From Macrobrachium rosenbergii (Eukaryota; Arthropoda; Malacostraca; Decapoda; Palaemonidae), in NCBI RefSeq assembly GCF_040412425.1, contig NC_089782.1, positions 42,360,322 to 42,424,321 on the forward strand: a stretch of 64,000 bases of DNA, given 5' to 3'. The translations under genes were made by a program, and so were the position numbers. This document shows, piece by piece, positions 25,386 through 37,900 of this stretch. The notes under the pieces were generated by a model. That model was not told the origin of the DNA and did no database searches. It worked only from the letters and a program-made list of their open reading frames with translations. Positions within the stretch are counted from its first letter, which is position 1. The number at the start of each line of letters is the position of its first letter.

Positions 25386-26000
25386 TCTAATTACAATTCA
25401 TATTAGCCAAACACAATTCTGTATCCATAAAAGTAGAATGCAGCCAAAAGGCCCCAGTAAGGAAAGGAGCAAATCAGTAAATACTCATGTGAGGCTGCTC
25501 AGCAAAAAAGCATTTGCATAGTGTGAATTTCTGTACTTTTCTAATATTTTCTTAAATAAGTATATTAAAAAGTTTCACTCCTGTGAAGCTGTTATCAGGC
25601 TTCATAAATGATTGAAGCCAATTTACCAAGATTCATCATCAGAACTGTGAAATGTCTCCATATCCAAAAATGTAGAATGCAGCTGAAGGGCCTCAGTACT
25701 TCAAGATGTTAACCAAGAAAGATAAAATGAGTAAACAAACACTAATGTGAGTCTGCTCAGCAAAAAAGTTTGAATATCAGCATGAGTCAAAGCTTTTTCT
25801 CATATGGGTAAATTTGAAAGTTTGTCCTGTGTGGTTGTAATTAAACTTTGTAAATGACGAAGCAAATTCACCAAGATTCAGAATTATGAAATACATATGG
25901 CATGCAGACTGAGCCAGTTAAATATTTCTGCCAGACAATATCATGATTAAGGATAAAAAAATGTAACAACTCAAGTGTTTGTTCAACAGTTAAGATATAC
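25386..26000. repeat. ~240-bp diverged tandem repeat, about 2.5 copies
   Basis: Landmarks recur in order: GTAGAATGCAGC at about 25432 and 25672 (ATGCAG again at 25902), GTCTGCTCAGCAAAAAAG-like words at about 25494 and 25753, and AATTxACCAAGATTCA at about 25620 and 25867. The copies have drifted considerably and the third is partial. The repeat has no coding capacity. Confidence 0.7.
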
Positions 26001-26529
26001 GTCAGCTTCTGAAGACGAAGGGAATGATATGTGCAAAAATCTCCCAAATCTTGACAGTGATTCTTTTGAAATTGAAGAGATAGATAGAAGTGGACTTTTG
26101 GAAAGTGAATTTACAGTAAAAAATGACAACTAGCATTTTAAATGTTTCATGTAGTGTCAGTAAAAGTTCTGGGGGTGGGGAATCCAATGCCTTAGACCTG
26201 CTAACAATCATACTTTCGGTTTTTTAGGTGTGAGTTTTGGCGCTTATAATTTGCTCCTTGCCTTAACCAGCTGAATCATTTAAGAGATTACACAAATGCA
26301 GGTCTCGACTCAACAGGTGGAATGGTAACAAAGGGAGTAGCATCATCTGCATCAGCAATGAGTTAGTTTCAAGTTTTTCAAGGCTAAATCACATGCTGTG
26401 TATATATAAGTAGTGTGCCAAGAAGATTAAATGGTGGGGGGAACATCAGAGATTACATGCCTGTAGTCAATGTTGTGACCATCAATTATTATTCTTTACC
26501 CGCTAAAAATTTGGTAATAATACTAAAAA

Positions 26530-26562
26530 ATGAAGCCTTTGTTTTGAAAACAAAGGCTTCAT
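26530..26562. repeat. Perfect 33-base palindrome (hairpin)
   Basis: Two 16-base arms (ATGAAGCCTTTGTTTT and its complement) surround a single central base. It could form a hairpin in RNA or a cruciform in DNA. There is no neighbouring gene or T-run to suggest a function. Confidence 0.9.
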
Positions 26563-26699
26563 GATTAAAAGCAAAAATTTCAACATCAGTCATACAAACT
26601 TCTTGACCAAAATTTAGGGATAATTGTATAACATTGGAAATTGAAAGTAGAACAGAATAAAAACCCAGGCCCTTTGAAAAGCTAAATTAAACCAGGGAA

Positions 26700-29600
26700 C
26701 AAGGGAATACTTTCAGCATAAGCGTTTATATATTTAGCCAACAGAGTCAAAATCTTGTAAGGGATTTAAAGAAATTTGGTTATAATCTGCAGGGCTAGAA
26801 CTGTTACACATATTTACCAACTGGAGTAACATACCAGTTCCTCAGCAGTGGTAAAAATAACTCCCTCTGGCTTGTTTCCAAAAATATAAGAAAAGTTTGG
26901 AGTTAAGTAATAACCTCAATAAGTATCTTGATTGAGTAAAAGACATTTAACTTCATGGGACCAAAAAGTTAAACTAGACAGTTTAGTTTTTGGAAAATAT
27001 GGAGGAGGCATTTTAGTTATCTCATTGCTTAGCTTAATGTCAAACACATCAGCCCAAAGGGTTGTGTTCCCCTTTAGACAGAGTGGAAGAGGCATCTGGT
27101 TTAAGCAAAGAGGGAACTTTTTCATTTACCCAAAATGTTCTGATTTGATGGTAGCCTATTATTTTCTTGATTTATACCAGAGGTTGTTCTTTTATAAAAT
27201 TGTATAATTGTATGTCATTAACCAGAGCATAAACTGTCTGGGCCACAGCTCGTCGTTGGGACATAATTATTTCATGTCAAAACAATCTGGTCCTTTTCCA
27301 GAGATTGTAAGCTTCCTTTTTCTCAAAGTATATCGGCAACTGTCTCTGAACCAGGTTTTGTCATGATACAGAAATTCAGCAAAGAAGGAATTTACTCGTT
27401 TTGTTGAGAAAATTATCATTAAAATGAACAATAGGCATGGATCTAAAAATTGTATGGTGCTACAGTCATCATGACCAGGTTTTAATTTACCCTGAAATGA
27501 TGTGGAATAATGAAGTTCTGGAGGCATTCACCAAGAAAGGTACATTTTCCTTGGATCACCATTTAGGATGAACATGCTGCTTCATTGTATAGTATGTTTC
27601 ATTTCATTAAGAACAAATCTTAGGTACATCTGTTGTAAGGAAGGTACATTGGACCAGGTTGCTGAGGTAAGAGACTCAAAAAAAAGAGGACAGGATGTCA
27701 GATATCCATACTTACAAGTGACCAAGAGTACGATCAGAATCTTGTATTAGGGCTACAAGAATTTTTGTTTGGAGAGCTGAGGAAACGAGTGTAGGTCCAA
27801 AGGAGAGGATGAGACTATTCCATCCCTCCCCCAAGTTTGACTCGCCATAACTAAAGGTTCATAACTTTTGTATGTATAGTACTTTGAGAGTCAATTAATA
27901 AGGTTGATTGAGCATCTACTCTGACAGAAAGAAAGTTCCTTATTGTTAAGGTCCAGACCACACAGCCACTAAAGCCGGTACAAGATTTGGAATGTGGACA
28001 TGCCTTCTCAAGATTACCTCAATTATGAATCGGTGACATATCTGCTGCCTCTGCTGAATGAAGGACAGATCTTCAGTAGTCTGCTTCATTGTCCAATTTG
28101 GAGAAGCCAAGGTAATTTACATCAAATTGGATGGGAGTTGGTTTTGGATGCTGCAAGGCTTGGAATCTCTGCAGGCTAGTACTCTGTTAATTACTCATGA
28201 AATGCTTGGTAGCTCAAGCAAAGAATCTGCTGTGCTGCATGTCACCTGTAGGGCAAAGGAAAGAGATGTCTTATGTAGTGCCCAAGTTCTCCCAGAAACA
28301 TAAGCTGAATTGCTGAATTGACAAGCATGTAAGGTTAAAAAATAAGTGGAGCAGGAAAGCCTTGTTTTTCTCATTGGGCTTCCTTTAGAAATTGTGGCAT
28401 ATTTGTTACCCTTCTTGGAATACTAAGGTCCTTTTATGTATCAGCTTTTGATTGACTTCACTGAGACAGGTGCATGTTCTTGTAGGGCAGATGCTGACAA
28501 TTCTCTTAAAATGTCTGAAAATAAATGTAACATTTGCTACTTGCGAAGTCCAAGTTTCAATCAAAATATTTTGTTGTCTATCTCCTTAATAGTAGAACAC
28601 TTGCTCCTATGCTTGGAAAGAGATAGGACTGTCTGTTGGCATCTATGATAATTCAGCTGCTTCAGATGAGCCTTCACTACCTCTTCCAAGCATGAGTTTC
28701 AGGGAAGCTAAAAGTTCTTGGATCATTAGTTCAGGGGAGCCCCAAAAGTAGATCCCATGCATAATTTAGAGGTCAGGACTTTTAGCTGGCAGTTCATGGT
28801 CTTCCACATTCTCTGTTGGAGAGACCATTTTGAGATCAGGGTATGGTCCCATCTGGTGTGAACTGCCTCCTGATTTGGTTCTCTTGGAACTTACCCAGGA
28901 TGAGCTTCACAATTTGACCCTCTGACATTATCTGAAACTTCATGTTAAGAAAGCATCACTCTGTGGAGTTGCCTTACTCATTCCCAACTGTTTGTTAGAT
29001 AGGTAAAATCTGCACAGCATTTTCAGAGAAGGAATTTGAAGTGACAGTCTAGAAGCAATGTCATTAGATTTTAGCAGGTTGATTAGGCCCTCATTCTAAC
29101 CCAGAGTGTCATCTTAATACCCTCAGGTCCAATTAACATTGAGCCTTGCCTTTTTTTTTTTTGGGGGGGGGTGTCAGAAACTGTTGGCAGGACAGGGGCA
29201 GGGTGCATGAGAATTAAACTCTTTGGCTATTTCTACAAATCTTGGAAGTACTTAAGACATTTGAACCTCTTGGGGAACAAAACAGGATTATCAATCAAAC
29301 CTTGGTAAGTCGATAAGGATGGCTCTGTAAGGTCACTTGACTACTTGGGCTGCAGGGTGAGCTTTTGAGTTTGGAACCCTACAGCTGCTGATAGGTTGTA
29401 TATTCATGTGGAGAGGAGAATTGAAAGTTTTATTCAACTGCATTTATATTTCTAAGGACCAAAACGTATGGTAAGGCTCCAATTACTGAATTTGGAGATG
29501 TAAAATAACCAGTTGTATCAGCTCTCACTAATCTTCATGGCTCCCATGTTTATTACCAAACTCACATTGTTTTATGTTACAAGGGGGTTGTCAGGCCCCT

Positions 29601-32340
29601 TTCCTGGTGTCAAATTGCATAATAATTAAAGTCAATGGAGAGCCTGCACTGAGAGAAATTCTACAGTTCCTTTTCTTCAGGGCATCATTACACTCATCAT
29701 CCATGAAGGAAACCATTAGCTCAAGAGAAGAGAAGCCTCCAGGATAGCTTTTATTCAAGTTGATTCCCATGGGGATCAGAATGACTTGAGAGCCCCATAG
29801 AGGGGTCCCCCCAGTGTCCTATCATCTCTTCGATTGACGGTGCAGGTGCACAGGTTTGCAGTAGTGTACTCAACACCTGGCACACTCAGCACAGCAGTCA
29901 GCCAGAAGCATCCCTTTGGCGGGGCGGGTGCTTGGGTTTGCAGTAGCACACTCAGCACAGCGGTTAACCAGACACACTCCAGGATGATGGATGTATGAGA
30001 GAGAAGTTTGGTTTCGCATCCATGATTCAAGCCTTGTGCTTGCAACTTCCCATTGTTTTGCCTGATTCACAGGGAGCTCAACAATACCTCCAAACTAAGT
30101 TCTGACAACTTGTGTTTGGTTCCTACTCAGTCAAGAAGCTGTGTCTAGGAAATCCATTTCTTTTGACCTAATGTAGTTACACTCCTCTTGTGAGGAGTGG
30201 GAGATGTAAGCAGTAGCTGCTGGTGCTGTAATTACCAGTTTATCCACAACCTGAGGAGAGTATTATGTGGATCTTGAGGCAGTTTCAGGAGAGTCTGTCC
30301 AAATAGGCACTCCTTTGATAGCAATGACACCAAGGTAGTGCCATGGGTACAATATCCTCCTCCAGAGACTTTTTGTTCTTAGGAACGTTGACCAGGACAG
30401 CATTTTCCTACACTTCCTCTCTTGGGACTTGAGCACAGTTCTTTTTAGACTTTCAGGAGTCTCATGATCCAAGATAGACACTCCTTGGTGTGATAGCAAC
30501 GACACCATGGTAGTGCCATGGTCAACAAAAGGTCCTAGTATCCTTTCATCTGCTCTATTGCAGTGGAAGTACACGAGCAGACAGAAGAACATTTATTGCA
30601 GTACCAACCATACATCCCAAGCAAGATGGCTGTCATTACAACATTTATTCGCTGAAGTCAGGAGATACGGACATTTGATCTTGACACCTTGACTTCCGGA
30701 TTTATTCAGCCCCTAAAGAAGCTTGATCATGGTCCTTCTTTCTCGACATACTGAAGTTGGCACTGTTCTGTTCTGTCTTCTCGCACCTTTGGTGCCCATT
30801 TACAGCTGGAAGCATGCGCCTTTCGTCATTCTGCGTTTCGTAAGTGTTCATTGAGATGGATCATTCCACTTCCCTGGTCCTGTGGTGCCAGTGACTGTAT
30901 GACATCTGATGTTACCTCAGTAAAGACAAGACTTTCAACCCAATGTTAACAACTTGTTTGTTATTTTGAGTTGGCTGAGAAACGGTGTCCAAATTGTCAT
31001 TTCTCTGACTAGTTAGATGATCAAATGAGTGTACCACACAACTTCTTGGTGGACATGAGTCCTTTTTGGACCAGATCTTTCAAGGCCAAGGCTATCAGTC
31101 TGTTCATCGCATTCAGGAAAAACCTGTTGGTCTAGTACTAGGATGGAATGTAATTGTGCAGATCACATTCATCTCCTTTTACCTTGGGATGTTGCTCATA
31201 GGTCCTTGGACTCCTTTTCCTTGGATCCTATGGTGGATACTCAAGCCATTTAGTACACCCAGCTCTTGAAGGACAGGTTGCATCTCACCTAAGGTAGTTG
31301 TGTGGCTGCTAGGAGAAGGTGTATGTGGGACTGGTCTCCCTTTCTCCTGTCTTCCTTCCTCTTCCAGTAGGCAGAGGAACAGTGAACGAGCTGTCACGTG
31401 CTGGACTGGTGTGCATGCAGGTGATCTAGATGACTGAGTATCTAATCTAACTACAGGCATTCCCTTGTTATTGGCGGGGGTTCCATCCCCGGCAGCATGA
31501 TGACAACCAAAAATCGCCGACAACCGAAAATCAGCGATAATAGCGCTGATCCCCAGTTATCGGCACTGGTATCCGGTTATCGGCACTGATAACCGGGGAT
31601 CAGCGCCGCTGATAACTGTGGATTGGCGCCTATAACTGGAGATCGGCGTCGATAACCGGGAATCGGTGTCGAAAATCTGTTTATCATCGTCTCTAGACCA
31701 GCCCCGTAAAACTGGATCGCTGATAACCAAGGCCGCCAATAACTGGGGACTGCCTGTATTTGGATTAGTAGATGGAAATCCTTCCTTTAGCAAGGGGAGA
31801 GAGAGGCTGACTATGAGCAAACCAGTGGGTTATCCTTGGCTTTATAGTCTCTGACACTGTGGGTTCATCCAAATCTTTTCGAATTAAGGATATTACATTC
31901 CTTTAATTCGTAATGCCCAGAAGTCTGCAATTGAACATCTCTCTTGTTCAGTGAATCAGAGGTATGGTCTTTTTCCTTTGCTCTTTCATGACCAGGAAGA
32001 GAGTACTCAGGTGAGCTAAACTACCAGTCAGTTCAGAGATTTCCTTAGAATCCTCCCTCCAAAAGCAAGTTTTACATTGTGGGCCCACCTCTTACCACCT
32101 GTGTCTCTTACCTGGGCCAAAAGGTAAACTGTGCAGATCTGAATGTGTACCGACTGGGTGGGCGGTGCTTCTGCCCCTACCATCGGTAACTGCTACCATA
32201 ATCAACCTTGCAAACACTTAACGGCTATACTTCCAACTCGCTGAAAGTTAATCCAATATGTAAAGACCTCAGGTTTGTATGCTATGAAAAATACAAATTA
32301 CTTTAAAAAATTTGTCATCTCAAGGCCTCAAACACTTTTA
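26700..32340 (-). mobile_element. GC-richer block, possible decayed retroelement
   Basis: This block is visibly richer in G+C than its flanks and contains longish broken frames on the minus strand, for example 30592-30263 with two related peptides (VSLLSHQGVSI and LGVIAIKGVPI). They come from a ~172-bp internal duplication (near 30307 and 30479). Its right end (32.1-32.3 kb) is a distinctive GC-rich segment. I cannot point to reverse transcriptase or integrase motifs, so retroelement origin (DIRS- or LTR-type) is only a guess. The TIR element at 31.45 kb is inserted in it. Confidence 0.25.
31454..31758 (-). mobile_element. MITE-like TIR element (family A), copy 2, inverted
   Basis: It begins TACAGGCATTCCC and ends GGGGACTGCCTGTA. 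The interior is repeated GATAACCGGGGATCGGCG-type words. The order of internal landmarks (GGGTTCCATCCCC near the left, CCCCGTAAAACTGGATCGCTG near the right) is reversed relative to the copy at 41821, so this copy is on the minus strand. Confidence 0.8.
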
Positions 32341-34900
32341 TCAGTGTACATGTCTTATGTGTTTGTTAGTTAAGTGTACTAGAGTACAGGGTTACACCAG
32401 GAAGAATGAACAGCAATGAATCCATGGAAAAATGTAATCAAACTATTCAAAATAACAAAAAAGAAAATTTTATAAGAAATTGAAAATACCATATGTAATA
32501 GTGATCAAGCAAACATATGGAAGTAAACAGGTTTACATGCCAGATCCTGCTCTACACACTTTGGAAAATTAAAGTCTACTTCTAAGGTACAAGAACATTT
32601 ATCAACAAAGATAGCTGTAGTAATGAACATAGTATGGTATGAGTGATGAATTTATTTAAAAAGCAATGCATATACTTTAAAGTAATTATGAAACTGCTTT
32701 ACTTTTCTGAAAGGAGATAGCTAGTCAACTCTCCTGGTCTTTTATTTATATGGTCTGGGTAATTAGCAGATTTTGTATTAAATGAGAGATGAAGTATAGT
32801 ACTATACTGATATTTTTACGTAATCTTTGTTACTGATGTTTAGTACCAAGGCCACTATTTTTGGATCTATATTTATCATAATATGCTGTGTTTGCAGGGT
32901 ATTTAGTTGCTATGGCACCGTAAATGGACCATTTAATTATTGGCTGATAATGGATCCCAAAAATTTTTGGAGTTGGGAGATAAATAACTTTTCCCCATCT
33001 CCATAGCAAGATGAAAAGAATTTTAACAGCTGAGGCACCTGAATATGTGCTTCCAATACTTCTTCAGCTGTGTTTTCATCAAGTCTGTCATTTCACAAAG
33101 GCTATGTGAAAATTAAGGAGTGTTGGGTCTGCCAGTTTTAAATGTCCCCAGCATCATTCTCATAAAATCTCAAGATTTCCCTCATATAAATTTCATCTCA
33201 AAGAAAAAAAGCCTATTAAGATGGAAAGAAAGCAGTGAGACTGAATTATATGAGACCACATTATACAGGTTATCCGAATTTTGACATTTCTTAAGACTAA
33301 ACTTGGATACACATATTGACTTGAAAGCTTGTGTTGGATATGTGAAGACCATTAGTAATTAGGTTTAAAACTTTGGGTGCTGATAGATTAACGTGTGTGT
33401 GTGTCAGCTTTTCCCCCTATTCAATGGGCCCTTTAATGTTGCCACTCTCTTGTCTTTTTCGCAATGTTAATGAAGTCCCATCCTGTCAAGATATTCATCT
33501 GACTGTTTCTCAGTTCACCTCATCAAATGTCCAAGCCATCTCAAGTGTTTGTATAAAGCAATTAAAATACAGGTATTAGTAATAGATTTAACGGAGCTTC
33601 TCTATACAAAACAGCTAGAAACATCCCTGAAGATTCAACTCGTTATGGAGACTTGCATTTCCAAGTAAAGGTATACCAGGAGACTTGCAACTGCCTGAAA
33701 TACAAGTATTAAAGAAGCAGTAAAGTGGTAAATACAAAATTATTTATTAATCAGAAACACTGACTTACCATTCCACACGAAACCTTACTAACTTACTTAT
33801 GCAGTAATTCCAAGTAAAACTACCGAGCATAAGAATTCTCATTGTTAATACTGTACATAATTTCTAAAGGTACTGTAAATCTGAGAACAAAGTTCGGTTC
33901 TACTCCGGATAAAATTTTCTCGTGGTTTTAAATCTCATACTGTATTATCTTCCAGTCAGAAACTTTCTCACTATCTACCAGGACCATTGGCTTCACTGTC
34001 TAATACTGTAGACTGATGGGGTAACTGAAAACTCATTATTTATCTTCCAGGATCTTTGGCTTCACTGTCTGATGTTGAAGACCGATGAAGTAATTGGAAA
34101 CTGGTTATTTTTGTTATTTTGAGTGATCCTATAATTGCAGCACTTGAAAATTGTCTCAGATTTAATTGTAGGACAGGTTAGATGTATCCTTGAGTTTTTC
34201 AGTCATTTAGATGACAAACTCTGCTAAGCTCCTTCTCTTGTAGGCACTATAGAAGCTCTTCTGACTAGATCAAACAGTGATTGATTAATCACAAATTACC
34301 TGGCATCAAACTATCCAGGTCACCAGCACCAGAGATTAGATACAGAGATTTTCGTTTATTATTGTGGCAATGCTGAAATCCACCAATATACATGAATGAC
34401 ATCTTGTGGAAAGATGGATATTATAGTTAATGGAAGCTTTGTAAAACACAGTAGGGTTATGGTATGGTACTCGGTTACAAAAAGAATTACGTGCTCCTTA
34501 CTGTAGTAGTACATTATACAGTTTGATGTGATGGTTCATTAAAGGTAATCCAGTTCTGGTCTTTATAAAATAGTTTGACTAATGTTAGCTGTCAATGACA
34601 TGTTACACTTAATTTCAACCAAGAACAGATGGTAAGGCAGACCTAGATCTTAAGGGAAATAACACCAGAATCTCCAACATATGCAGCCTATTCATGTATG
34701 TGTGTTATGAATATGTAACCTATTTAAAATATTTTATCATTAGGAACTTAGTCCTTCAAATTGTATAAAAGCGGAGTGTCTTTCTCTTCCTGGTCCACAT
34801 AATACTTTCGCACAGCACTTTTATCTCACAACTGAGAAACTGAATTTGATCATCAGATCAGGAAAAGAAGTTGCTATGTATTTTATTAACAGCCCAGTTC

Positions 34901-34902
<2 letters not shown>

Positions 34903-34940
<38 letters not shown>
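34903..34940. repeat. Poly-T tract, 38 bases
   Basis: An uninterrupted T run. It could be the poly(A) of a minus-strand retrocopy or LINE, but no recognisable body lies to its right, so it is annotated as a homopolymer. Confidence 0.95.
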
Positions 34941-34942
<2 letters not shown>

Positions 34943-37900
34943 AAACTGAATTGTGTATCTGACTGTTAGGCAACAATTGTGAGGTGGATAGATTAAGAGG
35001 TGTGATTAATCCTCCATTTACATAAATGTTATCAAATTATTGAAAAGAGTTTCTGACAGGGTAATTCTCATCTGACCTGAGTGAAACCATTCAAAAGATA
35101 TCTCTGCAGTCTTCACTATTGTCTTGGGCTAATTGTTGCCCCCCATTTAAGGTTACTGTTAGTAATTTTTTAATAAGTCATCCTAATTGTTTCTAGTCTC
35201 AGTGTTTGCCCCAAATTGGAGTAGGGTGAAGAACAGTTAAGTGGGAAGAGCCAAAGTGAACAGATGGGAAGCTGAAGACAAAAACAATGCACCTGAGGTC
35301 TGCAGGGTTGTAACAGAAAACCCTTATTACTGTACCATCTAAAATGTACCGTATATGTTGTACTTGTAGTCACCCCGAAAGGCATCCCAATTATTACAAA
35401 TTGATTTTCCAGCCCCATGGGAGTAGGATTGTGAAAGGGTTTGTATTAAAATCATCATCATAATCTTCAGTATTCCCACCACTGTGAAATATTAATACCA
35501 ATACTTCTCATGATGAAGGGTCTGTCACATCTGTGCGAGTGAAACAGAGAGAGGGGAGACAGTTGCTAGCTATAGCACAGGAGCCCTCCTGTCCTGAGTC
35601 CTTTATATTCTATCACTGCCAACAAGCAGTATTCTGGCCTAGACCAACTAGAAGAGAATTCTTTGTAATTTGTTGAAGATGAACGGTGGCTATGTTGTCA
35701 AAAATATATATCTTCAGGACTAGAAGATATTGAAGGAAAATAGAATACTTATGAATTCATGAGACATGAAAGCTTTCTTCTTTGATAAAGAGTAATGTAC
35801 AGCATATGATCTTTTCCTTACAATAACTGCCCTAATTTAGGTGTTTAATTTTTTTCAAGTTCACCAAATATGCATCAGCACTATTATTTATAATTATTTT
35901 ATAATTATTTGTGCAAGATTTTTTTGGAGAAAGTCAATCTTAGAATTGTGAAAAATAGATAACTTGAATAAGATGAAAAATTTAAAATTATACAGTACAT
36001 TATAATTGCTATGTTAAGTACAGTTTTGAGCTTATTAAAAAATGTGAATACAGCTAAACTGAACTGTAAGTACATCAGTTATTATTAAGAGTTTTCATGC
36101 TACAATGTTGGATTAAGTGAAGTGTCTCTCCCATATGTTAAAAGGGACGAAAAATTCTTTTACCAAGAGATACAGTACATGATAAATATTCACGAGCATT
36201 TTTAAAATTTAGGTATTTCTGAAGGAAAAGGTAGAAAGTATTACTTGTAGTAACATAAGTACACTTGAAGCAGGGGTGGAGGTACAGTACATCACATTGG
36301 TAAATACGTACTCTAATGTAATAAAAAAGTAACTATTTCCATTAATTATATTCACAACAGACAATGGTCACATTGGCAAGTGAAAAATAAACTGGCTGTG
36401 AGGGACACTTTAAAGATAATCAGTTTCTTTAGGTAACATGCAGTGAATTGCTCATCCACCTTCTAAAGCCTGGAAAGCATTCAAGATAAAAACAATAGGT
36501 ACGTAATAGGACTGAAATGTACAAATGATAAACTCAGATTGTTGATAAAATAGAAATTATCTGGGAATGTTTTTTATCTTGTAATTCGCTTGCAAGATTG
36601 GCTAGTAATGTATCATGGTGACCTGCTGTGTTATGAGGAAGAAATTGTGAAACTTTCAGGATAGTCTGCTTTGTTTGGTGATTGTATCCAATGTGGGCTG
36701 TATGATGTTCTAAGATGAACTACAGTGAGGTAATGTGTGATGGTTAATGATTTTATGCAGTTGGTTTTGACCTAAATAGTTTAATGTTCTGGAATCAATA
36801 ACCATGGGCTGATCATCTTTTGTGAAGAAGAGATATGATGGCAAGAATGGAGAGGAGGGTGAACCGGGCTTATATGCTTTACTCAAGATTCATGCACAGA
36901 AGTGTACAGTAGTAGTAGTAGTAGTACTGAAATTTAAATAGACAAAACTGAGGCAAGGAAAGCAGAGTGAGATAGGTTGAACTGAACTATGCCTATTGAG
37001 TTCTCATATTCATCTATGTAGAGTGTAACTCGGCCATAAACAATTACTAGGACATCAAATTGGTATAAACAGATGAACCTCCGTAACCACTCCTGTTGTG
37101 ACCCATTTTGTTGGGATTTGGAAACCTCATGGTCACCTACAGTTAAGAGGGAAGGATGTTTTTTGCGCTCAGAGTACTTTTAGCCAACATCAGCTGCTTC
37201 TTGAATGCCACTTCTCGGGCAATAATTATGGTCCGGTGAATGGAGTGGAGTTAATGTTGACATGTTTAGTAGATCTTGATGGGTCTACCTAAAACAAACA
37301 TTGCAGGGAAAACATTAGGTAACAATATGGTGAACTGTAATGCAGAATGGGACTCTACACTGCATCCCTGTTTTAATTGTCAATTCTGTTTAGTGTTATG
37401 AGTGAGGAGAAACTTGGTAGTTTTTATTCCTATGTTGGCACAACAATTGCTTTTTGGTAGTTTCTATTGATTAAAGCCAGTGATGTACCCCACAGTCTGA
37501 AAGAAACTGAAATTTTCTGAGGTATGAATTTTGGTCCCCCACGAGATTCCAAATCATCTGGCAGGCTATAGACCATGACATGCAGCAAAGACTGTTTAAG
37601 AACACTTTCACCTGCTGTAGTCCATTTCGTAATAGGCCAGTTTAAATGTTTTTGACAGTTCCTACGTACAGTAGCTCATTCCTTTGTGACAAGTCAGCAC
37701 ATAACAGTTGAAATGAATATGATTTATGGTGGTGTGGGTGGGTGCAGTTGGTGCATGTGATGGCAATTGCTATAGAAATACCAGGCCTAGATACGCATGA
37801 TTTTTTCCATTACTGGCATGGCTGTTAACACTAGGTGAGCAGTAAAACAGGGAGATACATTATTAGGTTCAGGGCTTGGTGGTATTCTGATTTACCCGTA

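Noticed and set aside
34861..34940. Processed retrocopy ending at the poly-T run
   Set aside because: No recognisable gene body adjoins the tract on the side where it would be expected.
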